Shown here one piece after another: positions 1 to 12,996 of a stretch of 64,000 nucleotides of DNA. The DNA is from Heliocidaris tuberculata (taxonomy: Eukaryota > Echinodermata > Echinoidea > Camarodonta > Echinometridae): the NCBI GenBank assembly GCA_025618425.1, contig CM046846.1, forward strand, positions 28,607,385 through 28,671,384. Reading direction: 5' to 3'. A program made the translations under genes and the position numbers. How positions within the stretch are numbered: position 1 is the first letter of the stretch; each line of letters starts with the position of its first letter. The notes under the pieces were generated by a model. It was given only the letters and a program-made list of their open reading frames with translations. It did no database searches and was not told where the DNA came from.

Positions 1-46
1 AAGTCAGTAGCTGTACATTTAACTTGGTTCCTATAAATTTTTCCAG

Positions 47-1837
47 TATTACCGAAGGGTATGTATGATACAGCAGCTTCAACACCAACAGTGCTACCAG
101 TTCCCTGCAGCAGGCCCTATGCCCCAGCATCACCAGCATGCCCAGCCACACGGCACATCTCCAGCCTACACTCATATGATACCCCACCCCCCTGGCTTGG
201 GCATGGCAGCCCCGCCCATGGGCGGCAAGAACCTGTATGATGTAGGGGGCAGTGTTGCGGTTCTCAACTCGGGAGGGTCTGGAGCTGGAGGCGGAGGAGG
301 AGGCGGTGGTGGTGGTTGTGGTGGGCAGGAAGATGATGACCAGCAGGATGCACAAGGTGGCTATGATGGTGAGTTTAGGTTGCTATGCTCATGATGGTTG
401 ATATTGTGGTGGTGGTGGTGGTGGAGGTGATGGTGAGCGTGGTGGTCATGATGGTGTTTGTGATGGTGGTGGGCAGGAAGATGATGACCAGCAGGATGGA
501 CAAGGTGGCTGTGATGGTAAGTTTAGGTTGCTATGCTCATGTTCAGGATTTGTTGATATTTATCCATTGCTCAAAATAAGTGGTTGTAGGGTTTTGACTT
601 AAGGTCATGGTGATGTTGATGATGATGATGATGTTAATGTTGATGGTGTTGGTGGTGATAGTGATGATGTGGTGGTTGTATTGGTGGTAGTGCGTGGTGG
701 TGGTGGTGGTTGTAATAGTGTTGGTGGTAGTATCGGTGGTGGTGATAGAAAGGTGCTATGTATAAAACAGTTGTTAATATTATTATTATCACTATGATGA
801 TGATGATGATGACTACGTTCTATTCCTTCTATGCCTAGGCCAAGGAGGTCATGGGAGGAACTTCAACCAGGGTTACGTGTCAGAACCTATACCTATCAAC
901 AGCTCTGGTGTCTCCCAACCCACCAATACTGTGTATGGTAACATGTGCAATATGGGAGGGGAGACCTATGTTCCTGTGGCCTACCAATCACCAGGAATGC
1001 AACATCAGAGTCACATTCCAGGTTAGTGTGTCTAATCACAGAAGTGCTCAGCCGAATAGTTTTGTGAAGTGACAGTTTTCCTCTTGAAAGGACTTACAAA
1101 GACAGTTGAGAATTTTATCAAAATGAGATGGGGATTGGGGGTGATCTGGGGAGACATGATCTGACTCTTAGAATCCCTTTCCTATTTTATATTGTGTTTA
1201 AATTCTGGATAATATTAAACCAGAAACTTAGGAGACATAAACTTTCACAAATTGTTTAAAAGAACTTTTATTTTCATAACAAAACTTTCATGAAGTGCAA
1301 AAAAATCAGTCATTTGTATTGTAAAATAAAACTTTCACCAATCTTTACCATTCGCAAAATTTGCAAAGTTTGTGATTTTACAGTATCATGGTGGCATTTA
1401 ACGTGATTAAATATTGGAAAACATATTCTGATTTAAATTTTCCACTTTTATTATGTACAGGGCATCAGATGGGAGTTACTCCTACCACACAGAACCCTTA
1501 CATGTACTCGCAGCCAGTGGCTACGCCCATGGGGTACGCAGGGGGAAAGATGCAGCCCCACCCTACCCCCCAATCAGCCTACTCCCCCAACAACCCTGTC
1601 ACATTCGTCCAGATGGCCTCACCCGCCATGTCGCACCAGCAGCAACACCACCAGCCACATCAGCAACAAACCTGCGTGGCCATGCCCAGCGGCCAGGGCA
1701 ACGTTGCAGCATCGAGCAGTGGCCAGTATTCGACGCACAGCACCTCTGTTGTAAGCAACAGCAGCTGCAGCAGCCAAGATAGTGGTATCTTGAGTTGCAG
1801 TCCCCCGCAGGTACCTTATGCCGCAAGTGGCCAGTAG
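47..1837 (+). CDS. 3' end of an unidentified Q/H/P/G-rich protein (last three coding exons)
   Basis: Three exons join in phase: 47-368, 839-1021 and 1461-1837. Donors are GTGAGT and GTTAGT; acceptors are TTTTTCCAG, CTATGCCTAG and TTATGTACAG. The codons split by both introns restore glycine, and the joined frame gives 293 codons plus TAG. The 5' end lies outside the window. The protein is low complexity: Gln/His-rich at the start of exon 1, a run of about ten glycines near its end followed by an acidic EDDDQQD stretch, Tyr/Gly/Pro/Met-rich segments in exon 2, then a Gln/His cluster and a Ser-rich tail ending PPQVPYAASGQ. No folded domain is visible. Composition resembles disordered tails of RNA-binding proteins, but composition is not diagnostic and I do not assign a family. 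The glycine run is encoded by GGA/GGT repeats continuous with the GGT/GAT repeats of the following intron. Confidence 0.8.
311..541 (+). repeat. Tandem duplication of an exon end with its splice donor
   Basis: An ~84-bp segment at 311-394 covers the end of the first exon, its GTGAGT donor and the first intron bases. It recurs at 458-541, about 148 bp downstream, nearly identical (GTGGGCAGGAAGATGATGAC and onward). The second copy carries a donor with the stronger sequence GTAAGT. Reading the second copy as an exon after the first meets an in-frame stop with the acceptors I tried, so it is probably a decoy or a dead copy. Confidence 0.85.
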
Positions 1838-3545
1838 TGAAGTGACAAACAACATCAGTGGTAAGCAACATTTATGATAAACAACTTAGTTGGTATTCAA
1901 CATGGTGGTTTGCAGCAGCTGTGATAGCGATACCAAATAACAGTAAGCCATTAATCTTGACTAACATTATATCTGTATTAATGATGAGAGCAATCAAGAA
2001 GTTTTTTTGAAGATGTTTATGAAAGTCATCAACTGCAACTGCAATGTTCCTCTGCTAAGGATGTGTTGTTTGAATGTTTACTCTAAATAAAGTAATGGTT
2101 TGTGATAACTCCAAGTTCTAATTATTTTGAAAAGTGCCTTACATGCATGTTGGACAATATTTGATTACATGGTGTTGTGTGAAGTGGAGTTTGAAAAAGT
2201 GAATGACATATTGTAACCATAGAGCTACAGGGTACATGAAAATGTTTTTGAACTGATGTAGAACTAGAAATTTTAGGCTCAGAGTTTATGCAATAAGTGT
2301 TGACCACTTTGAAAATGTTGACAGAGAAAAAGTGAACTTTTGTTGATTGACATGTACTGTAACAAATGCTTTAAATAACTTGCTTTATTCTTCCGACTTT
2401 TATTTGTCCCTGATGGTATGTCTTAATTTTCTTAGTGATGATGATATGAAGTCATTACACGAATATTGGTCTTGATAGCAGAAATGACACCTTAGTTTAA
2501 TATCAAGGGAAATCAAAATGTACGTGGAATGATCAAAACGCGGTGTAGAACTGACTGTAACTCTCTTAAACATTGTGACTGATTGTCCCAAACTTATTCA
2601 GAAGACATTGGTAACAAGTGGAAAAAACAAGGGTGTGATTTAAGATATATATATATATATGTAAATCTATATTTCCTGTTGAAGTAATTACATGTTATTT
2701 TGAGTAGTTGCTAACTCAGTGAATTGTATTGAATATTGATAAACACTGTAGCATTCCTAGTTTGTCTATGGTATAGCAATTAGCAAAATGGAAACATAGT
2801 GTGATGGACAATGCAAAGCAAGTCATGGTAGCCAGCTCATTATACCGAACACTTTCAAACTCTCCTTTTTACAAACTGTTTTATAATCCTGCTTTAAGGT
2901 TGAGAGAGATTATTGCTACTACATTTGAAACAGTCAATGTAATCTTGTATAATTGTTTGTAATTCTTACTGCAGCTGCACTGCCAAGTTGTTTTGGAAGT
3001 AATACAACTCTGACTGGTTTATAATCTGAAATGGTTTGCCTATTGTGATTACATCTCAGTTAATTTTGCATGTTTGTTTCTCAACTGTAGAAACATGTAA
3101 ATTATTTGCCCTTATTTGGAGAGATAATTGAACGATTGAAGTTTGTTTAAGTTATGGCTTCCACTGTGAGCATGTACAATATTTAACTTCTTGAAACATT
3201 CCTTTGATGGTGATATTGATAATATGTATAAATGCCAGTGATAGTATGGTAATATCTCTCCTATATACAACTCTTGTTTGATATTACTCGTAATGTTACA
3301 TCATACATGTGTATATCCTAATAATGTAATGTTTAACTGTGTATGTGAGATGTAGTGGAGATGCATTGTGTTGTAAATGCTATATGAAGACATGAAATTT
3401 ACTTTCCAGCCATGTCAAAATGTTAAGCATATCTAAAGGTGATAGGAATAAAAGTGGTGTTTTTGATAGTTTGAAATGTGCATGGATGTTTGCCATGCAC
3501 TTTGCTGTTGTGTTTCGAGAAATAAAGTTATTTATCATTTAAGAG
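1838..3545 (+). other. Probable 3' UTR with candidate poly(A) signals
   Basis: After the TAG stop the sequence is AT-rich and has no credible coding frame. AATAAA hexamers occur at 2086-2091, 3447-3452 and 3521-3526. The last two are followed by short T/G-rich stretches, so cleavage near 3540 is plausible. A longer UTR cannot be excluded, because AT-rich non-coding sequence continues for kilobases. Confidence 0.5.
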
Positions 3546-6500
3546 CTGTCCCTTGTGCCTAAAAATATGTTTCAATTATTTTGAAATGCATTGGCCTGGA
3601 ATATGATATGTATTGAGGGTTGCACATCGAAACAGGGTGACCTATGCCTATGTGTAGCTGACACTGCAATAAAACATCTAGGCTGAATACACTTCAATAC
3701 CGTTACTTTCTGATTTAGATTAGATATATGCATTCATTATAAAAAGTATATGTAATTTTACTCTAAAGGTAAATAATTAAGAAATTCACAACAGGTTTGC
3801 AATTTTTCCTTCAAGTTCAAAGAGAATAAATTTGAAATATTTATTCAGTATACATTCTGATTAGTATCAGCCATATGATTTGAAATGTCTGCTTTGCCAA
3901 GTTGTCATAGACAATCGTTCTCTTTTGGACCAATCTGATATAGTTTTAGTATGAACTAATGATAAGCATAGTTATGACTTGTTTTACTTTTAGATGTTTT
4001 ACTTGCCATTTAAGTGCTAAAATTTGTGTTGGGTAGGATATCTGTCCTATCTTGTGTATTTATTTCATCTTAAACAATTGCTTGTCATCTTTCATATTTG
4101 AGAATTTAACATTACAAGGTATTTGTACTTTTCCAGCAATAAATGAGAAGTACATTGAATTGTTAATGCTGAAATGTAAGCCATTTTCTTTGATGGTTTA
4201 TAACTTTATTGGCAGTGATTATAGCATCATATTGGGGGTGTTAAATCTTCGTACAGCAAGCTTGCCAGTGTTCTACATCAATGTATGAGTGTCTTGCTAA
4301 AGTGCCAAAAATGCTTTTGAAATCACCTTGTAACATAGAAATCCTGTTTTGATAGAAGCAAAGCATGCTTGCAATATGTACATGCATTCATGAAAGGGTG
4401 ATTTTACATGTTCTAGTATTAAAGTACTAGGACTCAATGTTGGAGGTAAAAAGTTTACTCTTGGGTGTCATGATATGCATAGCTTTGTTGCTCTGTCAGC
4501 AATGGAAGAGTAATATGAGAAGAATAATGTAAGATGTGTATTTAAAGATATCAGCTAAAAACATGAGAAAGGATTTAAAACTTTGATAAAGCTGTTGAGA
4601 ATTCACCTTTCTCAGAGTATGGGATTCATTGAAGTGTATATGATAATGTAAAGTGAGTTAAAGGGAGTACAGATTTAAAGATTGTGTGTTTATGCCTTTT
4701 GTTTTGTAAATACCCTTCGTAAAAATTTAAAAAAAACGACTATATGTCAGGACTTACATGTATATGGTGACCCATCCTATACATTTGTTTTCTATGACCA
4801 ATAACATGCAGCTGTTTATTGCTTTATACTTCTGTATTCACCGAAATATCAGAGATGTGTTAGATATTTCTTTTGTTTATTTTTGTATCATATGGGATAG
4901 TACGCCAATGAGCTCTTATAAACTAATATGACAGGGCTGTGTAAACCATTTGAAAAACTTGCATCTTGTTGAATTAAGATGAAAGAGAAATAGATAGTAC
5001 AGTAGAAAATGGCTATGTCACTGAAAATATTATGTACTAACAGACCATGAAAGGTCATTATATAAAATATATATCTTTGTACCAAAGCATTTGCCAAAAC
5101 ATATATAAATTTGCAGAAAGTACTGCTCTGAGAGAAAGTCTAACATAAAGCTTATTTTGTAATACGGAATTCAATTTCAATGATACATTGATAATATTGA
5201 TCATATTTCCATGAAGAACATATTTTTTATCTTCTAGCAAAGCCAGAGTTGTGCCTTATATAGTTTGAGAGAAGGAATGATATTGACTGTTTGTTTCTTC
5301 CCTTGATTTATGGAAAGTAAAAATGTAACGAGCAAAGCAGTTAACACCTCCAAGTAGGAGGATATTTGTTAGGTATGAAATATGCATATTGTGCATATTA
5401 ATACTGCAGCAAAAATGTGTTGAAGTATAGGATAAGATGTCCTTAAAGATGTTTCTCTTTAGATATGTTTTGTATTATCAAAATTTGATCTGATAATCTG
5501 TTAACAGGAACGGTAAGCATTTTTTAGTAGAAGTGAATAAATTAATTTCATTGCTAAAGCAATTAAGAAAGTAGAAAAGGAAAAAGTGAACGTGAACAGT
5601 ATATGTAAGTTAGTTGCAGACCTAGACAAATGAGTTTTTAATTCTTATAAATGCTAATCATTAAAAAATACTGGCTTCCTCAGAGTTAAATGATCGCGAT
5701 AACTTTTTTTCTGACTTTCTATTACTAAATGAAAAAATAGCAAAATATTTTCCAAAGTCCTTTATAAATTATACTTCTAACATGTACCATACCTCTAATT
5801 TTAATTTTGCATTTAACTTCTTTCTTTCATCTATTTCTTTTTTATTTTATTCATTTATTTATTTTTTCTTTTTTAGGAAGAATTTATTGTTATTGGCATA
5901 AAAAACTATGCAAGTTACTTTGTTGCTCAATTTGTAAATAAAAAAATTTCATAAAGCATAATAATTTATTAAAGAAAGTAAAGCAACTTCTTGTTTCAGC
6001 CCAAAAGAAACCTGTTAGAATATAATATTTTTTATGATACAGTAGACTATTCTAGGTCAAAGTGTCTGTAAATATTTCATCAGATTATTTTATAATTTGG
6101 AAGTATGTACGTGAAAAGGAATGCAATTCTAAAATAATTTCCAGCCAAAGATGAAAACTTGAAAACTTGAAATTTTATTTTTGTCCCTTTTAAAAGAGGA
6201 AAAGGGACTTTAAACATATGACTTTAATGAAAGATCTAAAGAGAAAACTTGAATATAGTTTGGGATATTTATTTTAAAAGAAAAGAAAAGTATTTCTTTT
6301 TGTGTAAAAGACCCTTTGTGTAAATGTAAACGTGTGCGATACATACAGTTAGATAGAAAATGCACATGGTATAATGTTCCTAACTTTTTTTTTTATTGTT
6401 TTGTTGTTTTTTGGTCATGAAATTAGTTTGAGAATTCTTTATTTCTTTTAGAAGTAAGACTTTCATCATATTTTGACTTCTTGCAATTGTGAATTTAGCC

Positions 6501-8532
6501 AACTAAAACTTTGGAAGAGGATTGGCACAAGTAAAGGCAGAAGTAATGTCATCCTTGTGATAATATAAAATTTTCTCATGACTTGTATGCCGGGGTTGTG
6601 GCCTTTGATAGTGTTTCATGTAGCCTTTTGCATGTATGATTTAGGAGAAAGATGTTTAGAAATTCTGCAGGATGCATTAGAAACATAGTAAACATAACCT
6701 TATTTTCTGTATTTATCCTGTTAATCTTGAAAGGAAGACAAAAAGACTCACGAGTTCCATTTTATATCTATTCCCTACATAATTCAAAACAAGGAATAAT
6801 AGCCAAGCATGTAGCATAACTTATTGAAAATATTAAATGGAAATTTTTTACTCCACAAATTTTAAGAACACTAAAGTAGCAGCAGTTACAATATTTTTTT
6901 TCCCATTTGAATGATATTTTAGCTTGTGGTGTGAGTGAGTAAAACTCACTTTAATCGTTGTTTGGTTAAGTAGCTTACGAAATGCAGTGGCACAAAAAGA
7001 CTCATCTGGAATGCAAAATGCATATTGCAGAAAATCATAATTTTATTGCTGTAAGGTAGAAATATACCATTAAGCCATAGAGCTGGTAAAAATACCTCTA
7101 CTTTCTTAATAAGGCTTATCATTACCAAAACTGTCATTACATATGTCAAATTGCAACTTTTAATTCACCACAATTCCCAGCAAAATCACAATTTCCGTTC
7201 GGGATGCGTCTTTTTGTGTCACTCTGTTTCGCTATTAAGGTACTTTATATTAATTTTTTTTTTACAGACTGAGCATAGTCACATTTAACCAAGGAGTTGT
7301 TTTTTCCATACAGCTTTAATCTATTATTTATTCTTTTACGCATACATTGTATAGGGTTGATCCATTTTATGAATCTTTAAAACTTTTATATTACTGTTTT
7401 AAATCCTCATGACATGTACAGGCATTCTTTCAAATTCCCCAAAGTAAAATTTCTAAATATATTACTGCTTATTGCAGATATAGTATATTTTTAGTTATTT
7501 AGGCTGCAGCTACTTGGTAGTTGAGCATTTATTTTCAGAAACTTTTGAACTTAAGTTAAAGGCAAAAAAATAAACAGGCCCAGTTTTAAAACTCGCAAGT
7601 GTACAGATATTTGCACCTTTAAGTGCAACTTTAACCTGTGAAACTTGTATTTTCAGAAGAAAAAAAAAAGAAATACCAAACAAAATAAAATACTTTTGGA
7701 GAAATTTAGCCAAAAAATACGAGAAAAGTTTCAAAGTACAAGTACATGTAGATGGAAAACAAGAAGTTTTGTCACGAGAACACTAAAAGGAGTGTAAGAA
7801 AACTTTTAAGAGGTGTATGACCATTAATTTTTTTTTAAATTTTCCCTCTACACCGCAAAAAGAGATTTAAAAGTGAAAAGAACAAAAATGTGATTCAAAG
7901 AAAGATTTAGAACACTTTGTATCATTATTATACTATTTCTTTATCTTTATTATTTTTGTCATGAAGTAAATTTCATTTATTATCTAAAAAGTTAATGTTG
8001 ACTCCAAACTTGCATTACTTGACCAGACGTTTAATATTCATTTTTGTACATGCAGTTGTACTATACACTTAATATGTTATGCTACCTTGTTTTTAAATCA
8101 ATCAAATGTACAACCTTATAGTGCTTTCAAATCCAGAAACACAAACTGTGCTAAACTGCACCAAAATTGTGCATATTTCTTTGTATTTGAAAGGATGACA
8201 ATGCAAAATAAGCGGTGATAAAAGGAGTTAAAGAGAAAAGTTTCACATTTGTTTGATGATCAAAATACGATCAGAAACATATTTCCATCATCATCAGCAT
8301 GTTACATGCAGATGTATGCCATTTCTTTAAATTTGATTTAATCAAATATCATTGCAAGGTGTCCCTTTGTCCATATGTATTAAAACAGCAATTTTTCTAA
8401 CGGTAATTTTTTTGGTCTTTCTCTCGGATTATGGTGCTACTTTTGTTTATATATTTTGTCCCATAAATAAAAGGTGGAGTATACACAGTATATATATTGT
8501 GTATGTTATGAAACAGTGTAAAGTATGGGTCT
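3546..8532. other. AT-rich gene-free stretch
   Basis: About 5 kb of AT-rich sequence with many A and T homopolymers. No open frame here shows codon structure, recognisable motifs or paired splice sites. It may be an extended 3' UTR of the upstream gene or intergenic DNA; the sequence does not decide. Confidence 0.5.
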
Positions 8533-8668
8533 CATTTGTCCGATAACGATAATAAGGAGATTTTTCATTAAAGGTGCCCTACTGTTACAGGCATGAGCAT
8601 ACTCGCACATTCACATGATGTAGTAGGGTTTACCTTTAATTGAAAATCTTTTCGTTATCGGACAAATG
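8533..8668. mobile_element. Short hairpin element (MITE-like)
   Basis: The ends form a perfect 16-bp inverted repeat (CATTTGTCCGATAACG and its complement). The arms stay complementary, with small indels, for about 50 bp, including ATTAAAGGT and CCCTACT, around a ~35-bp loop. This structure fits a non-autonomous fold-back transposon. There is no coding capacity. Confidence 0.75.
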
Positions 8669-8780
8669 TGACGTACATTGTGTGACAGGACACAACAGGT
8701 ATAGAAAAAGGGTATTTTACTCATTGAAAAAGTGATGGTATATGTTGTGTGAAAGTTGAACACTGGTAGCAAAACAATTA

Positions 8781-9140
8781 GAGAAGAACTGTATTTTTGT
8801 TTTTATTACTTTATTACATTATTTATTCATTTATTTAATACTTTATTTAGCAATATATTTTATTCAATGCATTTATGACTTTATTACATGTAGCTCTTAT
8901 ATTTTTACTTCCTAATAACAGGTAAATGAACATTTTTTAGTCAAGGTCATGGATTTGGATAAAGAGAGAAAACTATTTTTGTTATTACATTATTACTTTA
9001 TTCATTCATTTATTGAATACTTTGTGTAGCTATATATTTTATTCAATGCATTTATGAATTCATTAGCCTATTACATTGTCTTTGGTTCCTTATTACAGAT
9101 GAAATGCACATTTTTAGTCAAGGTCATGGGTTTGGGTAAA
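8781..9140 (+). repeat. Two tandem copies of a ~180-bp AT-rich unit
   Basis: Copy 1 (about 8781-8962) and copy 2 (about 8965-9140) share TATTTTATTCAATGCATTTA and end in AGTCAAGGTCATGG followed by TTTGG. The copies differ by scattered substitutions and small indels, so this is a local duplication of moderate age. Confidence 0.8.
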
Positions 9141-9796
9141 ATCCATTTACTTAAATCCATTTGACTTGTACCAACATTGTGCATTTATTTATACCTTTAA
9201 TGCATTTGTGATATCTTTGTGTCAGTGATGAGTAAATTCATCAGGCTATTTCCATATATTCTCTTTTGTATATTGAATAGTTCATGAATTATTCCGTTCA
9301 TTTGATAGTTCAACATTTAGTCTTTTTCATTTAATGTGTTGAAAACAGTTCCCAACAGTATATTTGACATGTGATATGGAAGTAAAATTTGGTGTATATC
9401 AGAGTTTAAACCAATGCAAGTATTACATATTCAAATATTTTTGTAATTGTTAAATCTCTTTGTAGTGTTCCATACATTTGTTCTATGAACATGTTCACCT
9501 GTATATCCTGTATGTTTTTGAGATAATCTCTTTATCAGTGATCCATTGTAATTTGTCAGCATTGTATACCAATTTATCTATTTTTTTAGTAGTTTGTTTA
9601 CATATTAGGATAGTTCTTCCATTTTAGCTTATTTAATAGCATTAGTCTTTCATTTCAATACTTCTTTACATTTTGTTTATACTATTTTAAGTATTCAATT
9701 CTTGAGAAAAAAAAGTTATGAAAGAGAAGAAAAAAATATGTGCAAAGACCAAACATATGTTTTGTGGTTGTGGTTTAATTTGAAGTTATTTTCAAG

Positions 9797-10180
9797 ATGA
9801 AAGGTTAACCAGAAGGTTGAGTTCTGGGAAAGGTGAAAAATAATTTGTGAGCTTTCTCATTCCTTTTATATCAGTTTGGAAGAACATCATTGTAGAAATG
9901 TCCCCTGAAAAGGACTGCTCTTTAAAGAAATAGTTTGAGCTGAAGTGTTTTGGTCGAACATTCATGCCACATGTGTGTGCAGTCCCATATACACATTTCT
10001 GTGTGCAGAGCATGTACTTTCCAGGGAGATTGGGTCAATTTCTTATCATTTTGATGATTCCAAAACCTCACAGTATAATTCTTATTCTTATGTAGAAATG
10101 ATAAACCATTCCCAATTGCTTTGAGACAGTTTCTTTCAGAATGTCATCCCATGACCAGAACTCTGCTTTCTCTTTAAAAG
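9797..10180 (+). mobile_element. Dispersed inverted-repeat element, family A copy 1
   Basis: First of three same-strand copies in this window (also about 19184-19553 and 21471-21882). All begin with GAGTTCTGGGAAAGGT, include a CCCATATACACATTTCTGTG-like core, and end with the complement of GAGTTCTGG followed by TCTTTAAA. The ends are inverted, as in MITEs. There is no transposase frame. Confidence 0.8.
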
Positions 10181-10188
10181 TGAAAGTA

Positions 10189-10350
10189 CAGTTAACTCTG
10201 CATAAGTCGACCTTCCATAAGTCGAATAATCGCCTTTAATAGTCGAAGCAATTTTTCAGAACAGAATGAGCAAAACATGTGTTTTTTACCTCTTCTAAGT
10301 CGAACAGATTTCTGTGGTCCCAAGAGATTCGACTTAGGCAGAGTTACATG
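10189..10350. mobile_element. Pogo/Tigger-like non-autonomous element with TA flanks
   Basis: The left end CAGTTAACTCTGCATAAGTC and the right end, read on the other strand as CATGTAACTCTGCCTAAGTC, are inverted copies and each is flanked by TA. An internal repeat of the same AAGTCGA motif lies just inside. TA target duplication and an AAGTCGA-bearing terminus are typical of pogo-group MITEs. The element abuts family A copy 1. Confidence 0.75.
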
Positions 10351-10352
10351 TA

Positions 10353-12996
10353 GATGATGTGGAGAAGGGGGATCAGATAAGATGGAGAGGAGAAACAAAT
10401 GAGAGAGAGAGAGATCAGATAGAGGAGATAGAGAGGAAAGAGAAGGGTAGATCTGCATATGAAGATGATTTACATACCTGTGGTGGATATGTGACAAAGG
10501 GAGACAGGGAGAGAGAGAGAAAGAGGGAGAAGATGAAGAGCAGAGTAAATTAAATCATTATTTTAAGAAAGAGAAATGAAAAAGATACTTTATGGGGGGG
10601 GGGGGGGCAGGGCAACATAGTAGCCCTAATTGCTGAATATTCATAAGGTCAGGTAACAACTGATCAGATCAATACAATGTTTCTAGTTTGTGCTCCCTAC
10701 ATTTTCCCGTCCATATTTCATTTTTTGAAAATACAGCGTTACGGTTGTGATCGGGTTTGAGGTTCAAGGGGACCCACATATCAGCATATATCTAGATTTG
10801 AAAAGCTGTCTAGAAGGACACTTATTTGGTGTACATATGAATGAACTATCTGCTCATGCTGTCACAAGGAACCGGTTTATTAATTACCCCCCCCCCCCCC
10901 CCCAAGTGCAACTTGGTGAAAATTGAACATAAATATTTGTAGTGACTACCTTTTCTATTCCTGCAGCTGATAATTCTATTCACTTAATTGTAGATTGAAT
11001 TTCAGACATTCCACATATCCTCACAACAGCTGGCTTATTTGATAGTCTCATTTTCTTTTTGTCCTTGTCTACTTACTTTGCATCTCATAACTTGAATTGC
11101 TGACAACATTCTTTTCTGGCCTAGACATTGTTGGTAACCATAGCTTGTTTACATTTCGAGCCAATCCCCTTGTTTCCAAAGTACGCTTTCTGGAGTAGAT
11201 TTTCCCCAAGCTTAACTTTCTTGTAGATCCTCTTCAGAGCATTATGTTTTCACAAGTCTGTCTCTAAACTGAGACATTACAACACCAACCCTGCTCACAT
11301 AGCACTAGTCTCTTCAAGATTGCAATACTTCTAGCGATATCACTGTCATTCAGCAACACGCGACTTGTCTTCCAGCTTTAATACGTATATTGCACTTACT
11401 CCTGTTAAAGAGCACTGGATCCATTGCATTGCATCATTCGAACGATCAACACACAGCACTAGGTACTTGCGAACTGTTCTCTCTCCCTGCACCAGCCAGT
11501 CGGTATATTACAATCTGCATTCCTCTTGTGCTTGCCAGAGACAACTTGTTTGAATCTTGTATATATTTAGTCATCAAAGCCTCTACACAATATTTTCGCT
11601 AATTACTATTTTTGTGCGAATAACCAACGAGACGGTGCAATATCTGAACTTGACTTTCTTCACTCATCATCAGCACTTCTCAAATTTGTAAATCACCGGA
11701 CAGCCATCTTCCGGAGTCTGTTCAATTCCACTGCTGCAGTGGTGCAGTTTGCTCCTCATCACTTTCACTATCATGACACCACCACAGATGTTAAACCAGT
11801 ACTGGGTTTTCTGGTGGCCTGCTAACTTCCACTACTTCACTCTGCTACACACTATTATAAGGTAAGAACAACTACAATTTTTACATACTAATGACTTTGT
11901 AGACAGAGAATATTTGTATGAAATATTTATTTATACTGTATGTCATAAAGATTATCTTTATACATATGAGGAGTTCCACTCTTAGATATACATGTGAACC
12001 TGGCACTTCATCCAGTAGCACCCATAGGACCATAGCTATGTGAAGTTATGGAGAACATTACTGCTGCACTATTAAAAAGGAAACATATATATCAATGTAA
12101 GTAGGATTTACTTACATTTGCTGAATGACTTGATTCAAAGACTTTTAAGATATACTGTGCTACAAATTTGGGGTTTCCACAATAAAAATTTAGTATATGA
12201 GTGCTCATTTTCCCTTCATCAAGTATGATCTACCTGGGCCAATAATCGATAATCCACTCAACACCTATTATAGACACAGGTATAGCTGTGCGTGTGGGTA
12301 TAAGGTTATCGCAGATAACCTTGTACAGGTTTATATTGGGCTACCCCTATAAATCTGTGTATCACAAAAAATTCATGATCAAGAAAGTTATTTGTAATCA
12401 AGTGAAATAAACAATACTTTGAATTTTAAGAAGGGGTTTCTTTGCTATACAATGAATTAAATATAAAAGCTACATTGCCAGCTGAGCATCTTTTTCAATT
12501 AATTTACAACATGGACAGATTAAATCATGTAAACTCTCTTTTTTTCAGTCCAGTTTCTGCTCTTCTTTTTCCCAAGGGGTTGTTGTTTACTAACCCAAAT
12601 ACTTTACATACCAAAACATAGTGCTCATATATATATATATATAGCAGTTTTAATCTAATGAACCCATGAAAATTATGATTAAATCATCTCCAACAGAAAG
12701 ATGGGATTTTATAAGGGATTAATTGGTTACCCAACATATATCTATTCTTTCCCCAAATCTTATTCCAGAAAATAATCTTCATAACTGTTTTCAGAAACAG
12801 TAGACTTGTCTAGATTCAATGGTACTCCACTGAGGATCAAGAAGACCTTCACATGCTTGTCCATGATAACGGATAAAGTTACTGGTAGCAAGGGCCCAGT
12901 GTGTTTGTAATAAATGATGCCCTTTGACCCCATATGGTCTGCTTTCCTGACAAGAGTCGTTGCTTTTCCCCTTGGTGTATCATCACAAACTCCTGC
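10353..12996. other. Non-coding stretch between gene 1 and UTP18
   Basis: Contains a GA-rich patch (10358-10550), poly-G (10592-10607) and poly-C (10888-10904) tracts, and a less AT-rich stretch at 11000-11860 with short open frames that lack recognisable motifs. The part nearest 12996 should be the UTP18 3' UTR. On the minus strand an AATAAA hexamer near 11927-11933 is one candidate poly(A) signal. Confidence 0.4.

Noticed and set aside
1388..1460. Upstream extension of the last exon of gene 1 to the ATG at 1388
   Set aside because: The acceptor TTATGTACAG at 1460 restores a split glycine codon with the previous exon; the extra codons are intron sequence.
11365..11602. Overlapping open frames in a less AT-rich stretch
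   Set aside because: No recognisable domain, no repeat of the pattern elsewhere and no convincing splice partners; left as non-coding.
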